From NCBI GenBank assembly GCA_016720425.1, contig JADKKQ010000009.1, forward strand, positions 62,001-126,000: DNA of 64,000 nt. The letters run 5' to 3'. The translations under genes were made by a program, and so were the position numbers. Of the stretch, positions 1 to 7,309 are shown one piece after another. Origin of the DNA: Betaproteobacteria bacterium. Lineage in GTDB: Bacteria > Pseudomonadota > Gammaproteobacteria > Burkholderiales > Casimicrobiaceae. A model generated the notes under the pieces. It was not told the origin of the DNA. It saw nothing but the letters and a program-made list of their open reading frames with translations, and searched no databases. The number at the start of each line of letters is the position of its first letter. Positions within the stretch are counted from its first letter, which is position 1.

Positions 1-690
1 GTCCGCCGCAACGGCGATTGGGCGACGGTGACCACCGACGAGATCTTCGGCAACAAGAACGTCGTGGTCTTTTCGCTGCCCGGCGCCTACACGCCGACCT
101 GCTCCTCGACCCACCTGCCGCGCTACAACGAGCTCTGGCCGGCGTTCAAGGCGCAGGGCATCGACGCGATCGTCTGCCTGTCGGTCAACGATCCGTTCGT
201 GATGGAGGCCTGGGGTCAGGACCAGGAAGCCGACAACGTCTTTCTGCTGGCCGACGGCAACGGGGAGTTCACCGAGAAGATGGGTCTCCTCGTCGACAAG
301 TCCGATCTCAACTTCGGCAAGCGGTCGTGGCGCTACTCGATGCTGGTGCGCAACAAGAAGATCGAGAAGCAGTTCATCGAGCCGCAGGAGCCGGGCGACC
401 CGTTCAAGGTGTCCGACGCCGACACGATGCTCGCCTACATCAACCCGAGTGCCAGGAAACCCGACCAGGTCGCGATCCTGACGCGCGAGGGCTGCTCGTT
501 CTGCGCCAAGGCCAAGCGGGCGCTGAAGGAAGCGGGCTACGACTACGTCGAACTGCCGCTGCCGCACACCATCCGGTCACGCGCCGTCGGTGCGATCGCC
601 GGATCGGGCACCGTCCCGCAGGTCTTCATCAACGGCCGGCTGATCGGCGGTGCCGAGGACCTCGATGCCTACTTGCGGCGCGCCGCGTAA
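1..690 (+). CDS. Peroxiredoxin-glutaredoxin hybrid protein (5' end missing)
   Basis: The reading frame is open at the left edge, so the N-terminus is missing; a GTG at 28 lies inside the conserved domain and is not the start. Codons 1-150 are a Prx5-type peroxiredoxin with the peroxidatic site PGAYTPTC (Cys at codon 34). The C-terminal ~75 residues are a glutaredoxin with the dithiol motif CSFC, a TVPQVFI cis-proline loop and a GG glutathione-binding turn. Known hybrids of this kind reduce hydroperoxides, with the fused Grx passing electrons from glutathione to the Prx domain, in the cytoplasm. A flavoprotein disulfide reductase starts 76 bp downstream on the same strand, and such pairs are common in proteobacteria. 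Family assignment is firm; the physiological reductant is inferred. Confidence 0.93.
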   Translation, partial: VRRNGDWATVTTDEIFGNKNVVVFSLPGAYTPTCSSTHLPRYNELWPAFKAQGIDAIVCLSVNDPFVMEAWGQDQEADNVFLLADGNGEFTEKMGLLVDKSDLNFGKRSWRYSMLVRNKKIEKQFIEPQEPGDPFKVSDADTMLAYINPSARKPDQVAILTREGCSFCAKAKRALKEAGYDYVELPLPHTIRSRAVGAIAGSGTVPQVFINGRLIGGAEDLDAYLRRAA

Positions 691-766
691 GACAACCCCG
701 CCGGGTCGCCACCCGCGGGCGCCGACACGACGTCGGCACCCGCGGGGGCCCGCCGAAGGAAACACG

Positions 767-2203
767 ATGAAGAGCCCCCAGAGACCCTCCCTCCACGCCG
801 TCGAGACCGACGTCGCCGTCATCGGCGCCGGCACCGCGGGCCTCGCGGCCTATCGCGCCGCGAAGGCCGCCGGCAAGCGCGCGCTGATCGTCGAGGCGGG
901 CCCCCACGGCACGACCTGCGCGCGCGTCGGCTGCATGCCCAGCAAGCTGCTGATCGCACCGGCCGAGGCCGCGCACACCGTCGAGCGCTTTGCCGAGTTT
1001 GGCCTGGCGATCGACGGCTCGGTCAAGGTCGACGGCCGCGCAGTGATGGCGCGGGTCAAGCGGGAACGCGACCGCTTCGTCGGCTTCGTGGTTCGGGGCG
1101 TCGATGCGATTCCCCAGCAAGACCGCATCGTCGGTCGCGCTCGCTTCGTCGATGCACACACGCTCCGGGTCGACGACCGGCTGACGATCCGGGCAGCGAG
1201 CATCGTCATCGCGACCGGATCGGCGCCCGCGTACCCCTCGGCGTGGCGTGCACTCGGCGACCGCCTCGTCACCAACGACCAGCTGTTCGAATGGGATGAT
1301 CTGCCGGAGAGCGTTGCCGTCTTCGGCCCCGGCGTCATCGGCCTCGAGCTCGGCCAGGCGCTGCACCGACTCGGCGTGCGGGTGAAGGTGTTCGGGCGCG
1401 GCGGCGGCATCGGGCCTCTGAGCGATCCCGCCCTGGTGGCGTACGCCCGGCGCACGTTTGGCGCCGAGTTCTACCTCGACTCCGACGCGCACGCCGACGT
1501 CGCCCGCGATGGCGATGCCGTCGTCGTCACCTACCGGGCGCTGGACGGCAGCTCGCGGGTGGAACGATTCGCCTACCTGCTCGCCGCGACCGGACGCACG
1601 CCGAACGTCCACGGCCTGGGGCTGGAGCACACCGGCCTCGCGCTGGGCGCGAACGGCGTGCCCGTCTACGACCGCCACACGCTGCGCTGCGGCCGCAGCC
1701 ATATCTACATCGCCGGCGACGCCAATCACGACCTGCCGCTGCTGCACGAGGCCGCCGACGAGGGTCGCATCGCCGGCGAGAACGCCGCCCGCCATCCCGA
1801 CGTGCGCGCCGGAGCGCGCCGTGCCGGTCTGGGCATCGTGTTCAGCGATCCGCAGATCGCGGTGATCGGCGGCGGGCACGCGGCACTGCGCGGCATCGCC
1901 CACGTGACCGGCTCGGTGTCCTTCGAGGACCAGGGCCGCTCGCGCGTGATGTTGCGGCACCGCGGCCTGCTGCACGTCTATGCGGAAACCGGGACGGGAC
2001 GGTTCCTGGGCGCCGAAATGATCGGCCCGGACGCCGAGCACATCGGCCACCTGCTCGCCTGGGCGCTGCAGATGCAGCTCACCGTCGCGCAGATGCTGGC
2101 GATGCCCTTCTATCACCCCGTCGTCCAGGAAGGGCTGCGCACCGCGTTGCGCGACGCGCAGGCGAAGCTGGACGCGGCAACCCCGGCGCGGGCCGCGGCG
2201 TAA
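767..2203 (+). CDS. Dihydrolipoamide dehydrogenase-like NAD(P)/FAD disulfide oxidoreductase
   Basis: A 478-residue class I pyridine-nucleotide-disulfide oxidoreductase. The N-terminal FAD motif is VAVIGAGTAGLAAYR (about 16-30). The redox-active disulfide lies in TTCARVGCMPSK (Cys51 and Cys56). A second Rossmann motif, VFGPGVIGLELG, binds NAD(P). The C-terminal dimerisation domain carries YHPVVQEGL, matching the catalytic His-Glu region. The ATG at 767 is chosen because GAAGGA lies 6 bp upstream and the FAD motif begins at the usual distance. True E2/E3 lipoamide dehydrogenases read GGTCLNVGCIPSK; the divergent site and absence of 2-oxoacid dehydrogenase genes nearby argue against a housekeeping E3. 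Its position after the peroxiredoxin-glutaredoxin gene suggests a role in thiol reduction, which is inference. Confidence 0.85.
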   Translation: MKSPQRPSLHAVETDVAVIGAGTAGLAAYRAAKAAGKRALIVEAGPHGTTCARVGCMPSKLLIAPAEAAHTVERFAEFGLAIDGSVKVDGRAVMARVKRERDRFVGFVVRGVDAIPQQDRIVGRARFVDAHTLRVDDRLTIRAASIVIATGSAPAYPSAWRALGDRLVTNDQLFEWDDLPESVAVFGPGVIGLELGQALHRLGVRVKVFGRGGGIGPLSDPALVAYARRTFGAEFYLDSDAHADVARDGDAVVVTYRALDGSSRVERFAYLLAATGRTPNVHGLGLEHTGLALGANGVPVYDRHTLRCGRSHIYIAGDANHDLPLLHEAADEGRIAGENAARHPDVRAGARRAGLGIVFSDPQIAVIGGGHAALRGIAHVTGSVSFEDQGRSRVMLRHRGLLHVYAETGTGRFLGAEMIGPDAEHIGHLLAWALQMQLTVAQMLAMPFYHPVVQEGLRTALRDAQAKLDAATPARAAA

Positions 2204-2251
2204 GAGCCAGCGCCGCGAGCGACGCCCTCGCCCGCCGTCACCCGTCCCCGG

Positions 2252-2731
2252 TCACTTCAACCCGAGCGCGCGATCGACGGCCCATCGGCCGCCGCCGCGC
2301 GCGACCAGCAGCAGCAGCAGTCCGGCCCACGACAGGTGCGTGACCCAGGCATCCGGATAGACGAAGACCTGGATGACGGCGGTCATGGCAAGCAGGGCCA
2401 GCGCCGACAGCCGGGTGAAGAGGCCCAGCACCAGCAACAGCGGAAACAGGTGTTCGGCGTAGGCGGCGAGGTGAGCCGCGAGCTCGGGGGACAGCAGCGG
2501 CAACCGGTATTCGTCCCGGAACAGCGCGTAGGCGCCGTCGGTCACCGTCAGCAGGCCCTCGACCTTGGTCCGGCCGGACACGAAGAAGACGCCCGCGATG
2601 CCGACCCTCGCCACCAGCGCCAGCAGCGAGTCGCCGACGAGCCGCGCAGCGACGTCGGCGCCACGGTTGCAGTGCCCGCGCCATCCGCTCTCGTCAACGG
2701 TGGGCGCGGTCGTCGTGGCGATGGGTGTCAT
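2252..2731 (-). CDS. DoxX family membrane protein of the bufferin operon
   Basis: A 159-residue integral membrane protein with about four hydrophobic helices: LLALVARVGIAGVFFVSG, the HLFPLLLVLGLFTRLSALALL region, TAVIQVFVY, and HLSWAGLLLLLVARGG. It matches the DoxX family, including the GRTKVEGL stretch and the terminal RWAVDRALGLK. Its ATG overlaps the TGA of the DUF2063 gene (ATGA), so it is translationally coupled as the last gene of the operon. In bufferin/gig loci of Caulobacter and Cupriavidus a DoxX gene sits in the same place. Its role there is not settled; a redox or quinone-linked function in the inner membrane is possible. It converges with the flavoprotein gene ending at 2203. Confidence 0.88.
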   Translation of the reverse strand: MTPIATTTAPTVDESGWRGHCNRGADVAARLVGDSLLALVARVGIAGVFFVSGRTKVEGLLTVTDGAYALFRDEYRLPLLSPELAAHLAAYAEHLFPLLLVLGLFTRLSALALLAMTAVIQVFVYPDAWVTHLSWAGLLLLLVARGGGRWAVDRALGLK

Positions 2732-3576
2732 GGCGGCTCCTGGAATTGGTCGGTGGAAAGTTCGAGTTGCCCGAAGGCGCCTGCGTCGAGCAGCCGGGCG
2801 ATGAGCGCTGACAGGTCGGCCTGCGCATCGACGGCGAGCGCCGCTCCCGCCGCGGCGGCGAGCGTGCCCCCTGCGGCACAGACATCGAGAAACGCGCAGT
2901 CCGCCCGTTGCAGCGGAACCCAGCGGACGGCCGCCTCGGGACGCACGATCAGCACCCCCTCGCCGCACCAGCGAAGGTCCGCGTTCACGTCGCCGGCGAC
3001 GGCCTCCCCTTGCGCGACCTCGCGACTGCGCTGCCAGATCGACCGAATCGGCTGGTCGTCGAACCACGCCCAGCGGGCGGACGCATGGGGTCGCAGGACC
3101 GTGCGGGCCAGATCGGCCGGCTCGAGACGTGCAAGCATCGCGGCCGCGACGGGGACTTCGTCGCGCGCGACGTGCGCCTCGGTCCAGCAGCGATCGAGGC
3201 GGGCCACATCGGGCAGATAGGGCAGCTCCCGGGCCGGCTCGAATGCCGCGAGGAATTCGGCGAAGCCCGCCCCGTAGTCGAGCAGCGTCGGCCGCAGCGG
3301 TGGATGGGCGCGCGCATGGACGACCGCGGCGGCGCGAAACCACGCCTCACCGACCAGACCGGCGATCGACGGATAATTCGCCTGCAGCGCGTCCACGCAG
3401 CCTTTCATCACGGTGTTGCGGTACACGGCGAAGCCGGGCTGGGCGACCAGCCCCGCGAGATCGGGGTGCCCGGGCAATCCGCCGCCGCCCGCGCCCTCCG
3501 GTACGGCCAGTGCCGCGGCGAAGGCGTCCTGGAAGGCCGCCAACGGGCTTGGCGACGGCGTACCGGTCGGCGTCAT
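2728..3576 (-). CDS. bufC: DUF2063 protein, BufC-type partner of the RiPP-modifying enzyme
   Basis: A 282-residue protein with the DUF2063 N-terminal domain: LAAFQDAFAAAL near the start, then FAVYRNTVMKGCVDALQ, YPSIAGLVGEAWF, HPPLRPTLLDYGAGFAEFL, and LPYLPDVARLD around residue 120. This order is typical of the MbnC/BufC-like proteins found next to DUF692 enzymes. The C-terminal ~120 residues resemble the second domain of this family and contain several Trp and Cys residues (WCGEGVLIVRP). It overlaps the DUF692 stop codon by 4 bp (ATGA) and the DoxX start by 4 bp, so the three genes form one translational unit. In characterised systems this protein supports the DUF692 enzyme during precursor modification. 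No catalytic motif of its own is visible. Confidence 0.88.
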   Translation of the reverse strand: MTPTGTPSPSPLAAFQDAFAAALAVPEGAGGGGLPGHPDLAGLVAQPGFAVYRNTVMKGCVDALQANYPSIAGLVGEAWFRAAAVVHARAHPPLRPTLLDYGAGFAEFLAAFEPARELPYLPDVARLDRCWTEAHVARDEVPVAAAMLARLEPADLARTVLRPHASARWAWFDDQPIRSIWQRSREVAQGEAVAGDVNADLRWCGEGVLIVRPEAAVRWVPLQRADCAFLDVCAAGGTLAAAAGAALAVDAQADLSALIARLLDAGAFGQLELSTDQFQEPP

Positions 3577-4412
3577 GCCGCCTCCCGGCCGGGCGCACGC
3601 AGCACGGCCACGGCACGGCGCCGTTCGAGCTGCAGCGCCGCGAAGCTGGGGAGGTTGTCGTCGCGCTCGATCAGCGTCGGCCGCGGCCCGGCCCGCGCGA
3701 TCAGCCGCTCGTAGAGGCTCCACACCGCGGGGGCGACGGGCGCGTCGTGCGAGTCGATCAGCAGCGCCTTGCCCAGCGCCGGATCCGGCGAATGCCCCGC
3801 GAGATGAACCTCGGCGATCAAGTGCGCCGGGAACGCGTCGATGTAGGCTTCCGGCGCAAAGCCGAGATTGCGTGCGCTGACGAAGACGTTGTTGACGTCG
3901 AGCAGCAGGCGGCAGCCGCTGCGCCGGGCCAGCTCGGTCAGGAACGCGATCTCGTCGAACTCGTGCCCGTCGATGCGCAGATAGTGCGACGGGTTCTCGA
4001 TGGCGATCTGGCGACGCAGGGCCCGCTGCACGCGATCGACGTTGTCGACGACGCGCTGCAGCGCCTCGCGGGTCCGCGGGAAAGGCAGCAGGTCGGGCCG
4101 GTAGGCGCCGCGCCAGCTCGACCATGCCAGGTGCTCGGAGACGAGTGCCGGCAGGACGCGGTCGACCAGACCCGCCAGCCGCCGCAAGTGGTCGGGGTCG
4201 GGCTCGGCAGCGGCGGCGAGCGACATCCCCACGCCGTGCAGCGACAGCGGATGCCGGCTGCGGATCGTCTCCAGCCACGCCAGCCGGGGTCCCCCGTCGA
4301 CCATGTAATTCTCGGGATGGACCTCGAACCACAGGCCGTCCGCGGGGGCGGCGAATGCCTCCTCGTAGTGCCGGGGCTTCAACCCCAGACCCGCAGACAA
4401 GCCCGTGGTCAC
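3573..4412 (-). CDS. bufB: DUF692 multinuclear iron RiPP-modifying enzyme (BufB-type)
   Basis: A 279-residue TIM-barrel-like DUF692 protein. Visible metal-ligand motifs in order are WFEVHPENYM, LHGVGMSL, SEHLAW, IAIENPSHYL, LLLDVNNVFV, IAEVHLAGH, LIDSHDAPV and PTLIERDDN. DUF692 enzymes (MbnB, BufB, HvfB) use non-heme iron and oxygen to convert cysteines of a precursor into oxazolone/thioamide or thiooxazole groups. The reading frame runs open upstream into bufA, but the GTG at 4412 is chosen because a near-perfect AAGGAGG lies 5 bp before it and the resulting length fits the family. It follows the DUF2282 precursor by 28 bp and overlaps bufC by 4 bp. Its substrate is very likely the precursor at 4441-4743. 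Confidence 0.93.
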   Translation of the reverse strand: MTTGLSAGLGLKPRHYEEAFAAPADGLWFEVHPENYMVDGGPRLAWLETIRSRHPLSLHGVGMSLAAAAEPDPDHLRRLAGLVDRVLPALVSEHLAWSSWRGAYRPDLLPFPRTREALQRVVDNVDRVQRALRRQIAIENPSHYLRIDGHEFDEIAFLTELARRSGCRLLLDVNNVFVSARNLGFAPEAYIDAFPAHLIAEVHLAGHSPDPALGKALLIDSHDAPVAPAVWSLYERLIARAGPRPTLIERDDNLPSFAALQLERRRAVAVLRAPGREAA

Positions 4413-4440
4413 GTCTGCCTCCTTGCGCCTTGTGCGGTCG

Positions 4441-4743
4441 TCAGCTCTTGATGGGCTGCAGCGATCCCATGCCCTTGGGTGTCTTGATCGTCGTGCAGGT
4501 CCCCTTGGCGACCTGCTTCCAGGCGTTGCCCTGGTAATCGGCCTTCGAGGTGCCGGCGCAGGTGGTGCCGGGGCCGGCAGCACAATCGTTCTTGCCCGCG
4601 AGGGCGACGCCGTAGCACTTTTCCATTTCGGCCACGCCCTTCTTGTCCATGCCCTTGTCCTTGTTGTCGGCGGCCATCGCCGCGCCCGCGGCAAGGGCGG
4701 AGAGGGCGAAAGCGGTCACGGCGAGCGCGTTGCGGTTCATCAT
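4441..4743 (-). CDS. bufA: DUF2282 bufferin precursor peptide (BufA1-type)
   Basis: A 100-residue exported small protein. A Sec signal peptide (MMNRN, then a hydrophobic stretch ending AGAAMA) is expected to be cut near residue 24. The mature part holds the DUF2282 signature EKCYGVALAGKNDC, then TTCAGT and KGTC; the four cysteines are at 43, 54, 62 and 83. In studied bufferins the two inner cysteines are converted by the DUF692 enzyme to 5-thiooxazoles and the product binds copper in the periplasm, protecting the cell. AGGAG lies 5 bp before the first Met. The promoter at 4820-4845 points into this gene, making it the first gene of bufA-bufB-bufC-doxX. The modification is inferred from family, not seen. 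Confidence 0.93.
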   Translation of the reverse strand: MMNRNALAVTAFALSALAAGAAMAADNKDKGMDKKGVAEMEKCYGVALAGKNDCAAGPGTTCAGTSKADYQGNAWKQVAKGTCTTIKTPKGMGSLQPIKS

Positions 4744-4819
4744 TGGAACTCCTGTCGGTGGATTGGGTGGGTGGACCGCCGCCCGCGGAAACGGGCAATG
4801 CCGACGGTCTGTGAGCTAG

Positions 4820-4845
4820 TTCGACCCGCATTGGCAATTGGTTAC
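4820..4845 (-). promoter_or_regulatory. Sigma-F-type promoter for the bufferin operon
   Basis: On the minus strand, GTAACC (4845 to 4840) is followed by exactly 16 bases and then CGAA (4823 to 4820). This is an exact copy of the motif GTAACC-N16-CGAA that I recall as the Caulobacter sigma-F promoter consensus. It lies 77 bp upstream of bufA and is oriented towards it, so I infer control by the sigma factor encoded next door. Confidence 0.85.
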
Positions 4846-4881
4846 AGCGACGGGCACAATTCGTCGCAGGCTCCGACGGCT

Positions 4882-4907
4882 GTAACCGAATGCGCCGCGA
4901 CGACGAA
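4882..4907 (+). promoter_or_regulatory. Sigma-F-type promoter for the sigma factor/nrsF pair (autoregulation)
   Basis: A second exact GTAACC-N16-CGAA copy on the plus strand: GTAACC at 4882-4887 and CGAA at 4904-4907. It faces the sigma factor gene, and the two -35 boxes lie back to back inside an inverted repeat, GGTTACAG (4840-4847) and CTGTAACC (4880-4887). Oddly, the only in-frame ATG of the sigma gene (4890) falls between its -35 and -10. Confidence 0.78.
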
Positions 4908-5468
4908 CTAACGAAGGATGACGTAAACGCGAGCGAAGAGCGCCTGCGGGCTTTGCTCGTGCGCGCAATCGCGGGCGACGCCGCCGCGTATCACGTCTTT
5001 CTGCGGGACCTGGGGGCGCATTTGCGCGCCTTCCTGCGCAAACGGCTTGCCCGGCTGCCGGACGAGGTGGAGGACCTGGTGCAGGAAACCCTTCTTGCCG
5101 TGCACAATCAGCGGCACACGTACGACGAGAGCCAGCCGCTGACCGCCTGGCTGCATGCCATCGCGCGCTACAAGCTCGTCGATCTCCTGCGTCGCCGCGC
5201 GCGTCGCGACCTGCTCAACGATCCGCTCGATGACGGCAACGAGCTGCTGGTCGCCTCGGACACCGAGGCCGCCGACGCGCGCCGCGACGTGGCGAAGCTG
5301 CTCGACACGCTGCCCGATCGGCAACGCCGGCCCATCGTTCACGTCAAGCTGGAAGGGCTGTCGGTGGCCGAGACCGCGAAGCTCACCGGCATGTCGGAGT
5401 CCGCGGTGAAGGTCGGCATCCACCGGGGACTGAAGGCACTGGCGGCGAGAATTGGGAGTGGCTCGTGA
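4890..5468 (+). CDS. sigF: ECF RNA polymerase sigma factor (SigF-like)
   Basis: A group IV sigma factor of up to 192 residues. Region 2 spans about residues 20-100 (LRALLVRAIAGDAAAYHVF, then DEVEDLVQETLLAVH and the LTAWLHAIARYKLVD promoter-melting part). Region 4 covers about 125-185, with the helix-turn-helix LSVAETAKLTGMSESAVKVG. Its stop overlaps the GTG of nrsF (GTGA), the usual sigma/anti-sigma coupling. Linked to bufferin genes, it is expected to direct their transcription when NrsF releases it under copper or other heavy-metal stress. Start uncertain: ATG 4890 lies inside the sigma-F-type promoter, so transcripts from it would need a later start such as TTG 4953 or GTG 4959. Confidence 0.9.
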   Translation: MRRDDELTKDDVNASEERLRALLVRAIAGDAAAYHVFLRDLGAHLRAFLRKRLARLPDEVEDLVQETLLAVHNQRHTYDESQPLTAWLHAIARYKLVDLLRRRARRDLLNDPLDDGNELLVASDTEAADARRDVAKLLDTLPDRQRRPIVHVKLEGLSVAETAKLTGMSESAVKVGIHRGLKALAARIGSGS

Positions 5469-6106
5469 AGACCGACGACCTGGTATCGCTGCTGGCCTCC
5501 GGGGCCGGCGCAGTGGACCCCGGGGCCGCGCGGCGCCGCTGGTCGCTGGCGCTTAGCGGCGGCACGCTGGTCGCGACGCTGCTGGTGTTCGCCTGGCTGG
5601 AGGTCAACCCCGCCCTCGGGCGCGATGCACGCGCACCGATGTTCTGGGTCAAGGAGGCGTTCTGTGCCGCGCTGGCCGTCGGTGCCCTGATGGCCGTCGC
5701 CCGCCTCGGGCGACCGGGCGCGCCGCTCGGCGGGCTGCGCCCGCTGCTCGCTCTGCCCGTGGCCGCGCTGTGGATGCTGGCCGCCGTCGTGCTGCTGACC
5801 GCGGACGCCGCCGAGCGGTCCGATCTTATCCTCGGCATCAGCTGGACCGAGTGCAGCGTCAACATCGCCCTGCTGTCGATGCCGGTGTTCGCGGCGATGG
5901 TCTGGCTGATGCGCGGCCTGGCGCCGACGCGGCTGCGGCTGGCCGGCGCCGCCGCAGGCTTCGCGGCCGGAGCGATGGGCGCGCTGGTGTACACGCTGCA
6001 CTGCCCCGAACTCGAGGCTCCATTCCTCGCCATCTGGTACGTGCTGGGCATGCTGATCCCCGCGACGCTGGGCGCACTCGTCGGCCCGCGCCTGCTGCGG
6101 TGGTAG
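5465..6106 (+). CDS. nrsF: NrsF-type (DUF1109) membrane anti-sigma factor
   Basis: A 213-residue protein with six predicted membrane segments, starting with GTG that overlaps the sigma stop. It matches NrsF/DUF1109: a short cytosolic N-terminus (MKTDDLVSLLA) followed by helices. It keeps two conserved cysteines, in SWTECSVNI (Cys130) and TLHCPELE (Cys180). In Caulobacter the equivalent cysteines (131 and 181) are needed for the response to heavy metals, where NrsF holds sigma-F inactive at the membrane. The near-identical spacing supports the same sensing role here. The pair is divergent from bufA, so sensor, sigma factor and effector peptide form one module. Confidence 0.92.
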   Translation: MKTDDLVSLLASGAGAVDPGAARRRWSLALSGGTLVATLLVFAWLEVNPALGRDARAPMFWVKEAFCAALAVGALMAVARLGRPGAPLGGLRPLLALPVAALWMLAAVVLLTADAAERSDLILGISWTECSVNIALLSMPVFAAMVWLMRGLAPTRLRLAGAAAGFAAGAMGALVYTLHCPELEAPFLAIWYVLGMLIPATLGALVGPRLLRW

Positions 6107-6445
6107 CGCCGCCCCACCCGCCGCTCCAGCCGTCACCGAAGCCGGCCTGCGCTGTGCCGGCAGGAGGCTGGGCCCGCGCTGCAACGGCGAGCTGCGCGAC
6201 CGGCGGCTGCCGCGGTGTCTTCGGCACAGGTCGACAGCGCGCGTGCGCTTCGCCCGGAGCGCTTCGCTGGACCGGCTGCGGCGGGAGCCCCTAGAATACG
6301 CGCTGCCCCGCTCGCGCGGCGCCTGCGCTGCGTGCGTTCCGGTTCCGCCGCGGAGCGAGTCGCGGCGCGCCATCCACCGCATCGCACCGACGATGGTCGG
6401 GCCCGCGACAAGACCACCGACAACGACACCCTGCGAAGGTACCCC
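6107..6445. other. Non-coding gap upstream of thiM
   Basis: A 339-bp stretch between nrsF and thiM with no convincing gene. TAGAAT at about 6292-6297 resembles a sigma-70 -10 box, with TGGACC as a weak -35 candidate about 17 bp before it. I looked for a TPP riboswitch, because thiM leaders often carry one, and did not find the conserved THI-box sequences. Confidence 0.4.
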
Positions 6446-7297
6446 ATGAACCTGCGTCCCGCGTCCGAGCGCAACGATGGCGCCACCTTGAACCTCGGCG
6501 CCGCCGGCATCGCCGAGGACCTGCACGCCGTCCGTGAACGCGCCCCCCTGGTGCACAACATCACCAACTTCGTGGTGATGCAGCAGACGGCCAACGCGCT
6601 GCTGGCGCTGGGCGCCTCGCCGATCATGGCGCATGCCGAGGCCGAACTGGACGAACTGCTGGCCCTGGCGGGCGCGCTGGTGCTCAACATCGGCACGCTC
6701 GACGCGCACTGGATAAGTGCGATGGAGCATGCGTTGGCCGCCGCCCGCCAGCGCGCGCTTCCCGTCGTGCTCGACCCCGTCGGCGCGGGCGCGAGCCGGC
6801 TGCGGACCGACACGGCGCTGGCGCTGTTGCGCGGCGGCGGGATCACCGTCCTGCGCGCCAACGCGTCGGAGGTTCTCGCGCTGGCGGGCTCCGCCGGCGG
6901 GACCAAGGGAGTCGACAGCACGCACTCTTCGGACACGGCGCGCGACGCGGCGCGGGCCCTCGCGACGCGCTACGGCTGCAGCGTCGTGGTCAGCGGCGTG
7001 GTCGACTACTGCATCGACGCCAGGCGGGAACTGCGGGTGCACAACGGCGTGGCGATGATGGCGCGGGTGACCGGCATGGGCTGCACGGCGTCGGCGCTCT
7101 GCGGCGCCTTCTGCGCGGTGCAGCCCGACGCGCTGCGCGCGGCGGTGAGCGCGATGGCGGTGATGGGGATTGCCGGCGAGGTGGCGATGGCATCGAACCG
7201 CGGGCCCGGCACCCTGCCCGCCCACTTCCTCGACGCCCTGGACCAGATCGATCGCGGCGAGCTCGACCGCCGCCTGCGCCTCGACGTATCGGCGTAG
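6446..7297 (+). CDS. thiM: Hydroxyethylthiazole kinase
   Basis: A 283-residue ThiM that phosphorylates 4-methyl-5-(2-hydroxyethyl)thiazole in thiamine salvage. Typical features are APLVHNITNFVVMQQTANAL near residue 35, GASPIMAHA, LNIGTLDA, the anion-binding PVVLDPVGAG, LRANASEVLAL, and the C-terminal VTGMGCTASAL with its catalytic glycine-rich turn and cysteine. The ATG at 6446 has GAAGG 6 bp upstream; in-frame sequence before it is not conserved. thiE follows after 12 bp, so the two form a salvage/condensation operon. Confidence 0.95.
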   Translation: MNLRPASERNDGATLNLGAAGIAEDLHAVRERAPLVHNITNFVVMQQTANALLALGASPIMAHAEAELDELLALAGALVLNIGTLDAHWISAMEHALAAARQRALPVVLDPVGAGASRLRTDTALALLRGGGITVLRANASEVLALAGSAGGTKGVDSTHSSDTARDAARALATRYGCSVVVSGVVDYCIDARRELRVHNGVAMMARVTGMGCTASALCGAFCAVQPDALRAAVSAMAVMGIAGEVAMASNRGPGTLPAHFLDALDQIDRGELDRRLRLDVSA

Positions 7298-7309
7298 CGC
7301 GGGACGGCC

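Noticed and set aside
629..2116. Long open frame antisense to the flavoprotein gene
   Set aside because: It is a shadow of GC-rich codon use; the plus strand carries complete disulfide-reductase motifs and the antisense protein has none.
2908..4451. Plus-strand open frames opposite bufB and bufC
   Set aside because: The minus strand holds full DUF692 and DUF2063 proteins with good ribosome binding sites.
6107..6445. TPP riboswitch before thiM
   Set aside because: The conserved CUGAGA and the GCGAAGGG-type THI-box parts are not present in the right order; CTGCGAAGG at 6431-6439 alone is insufficient.
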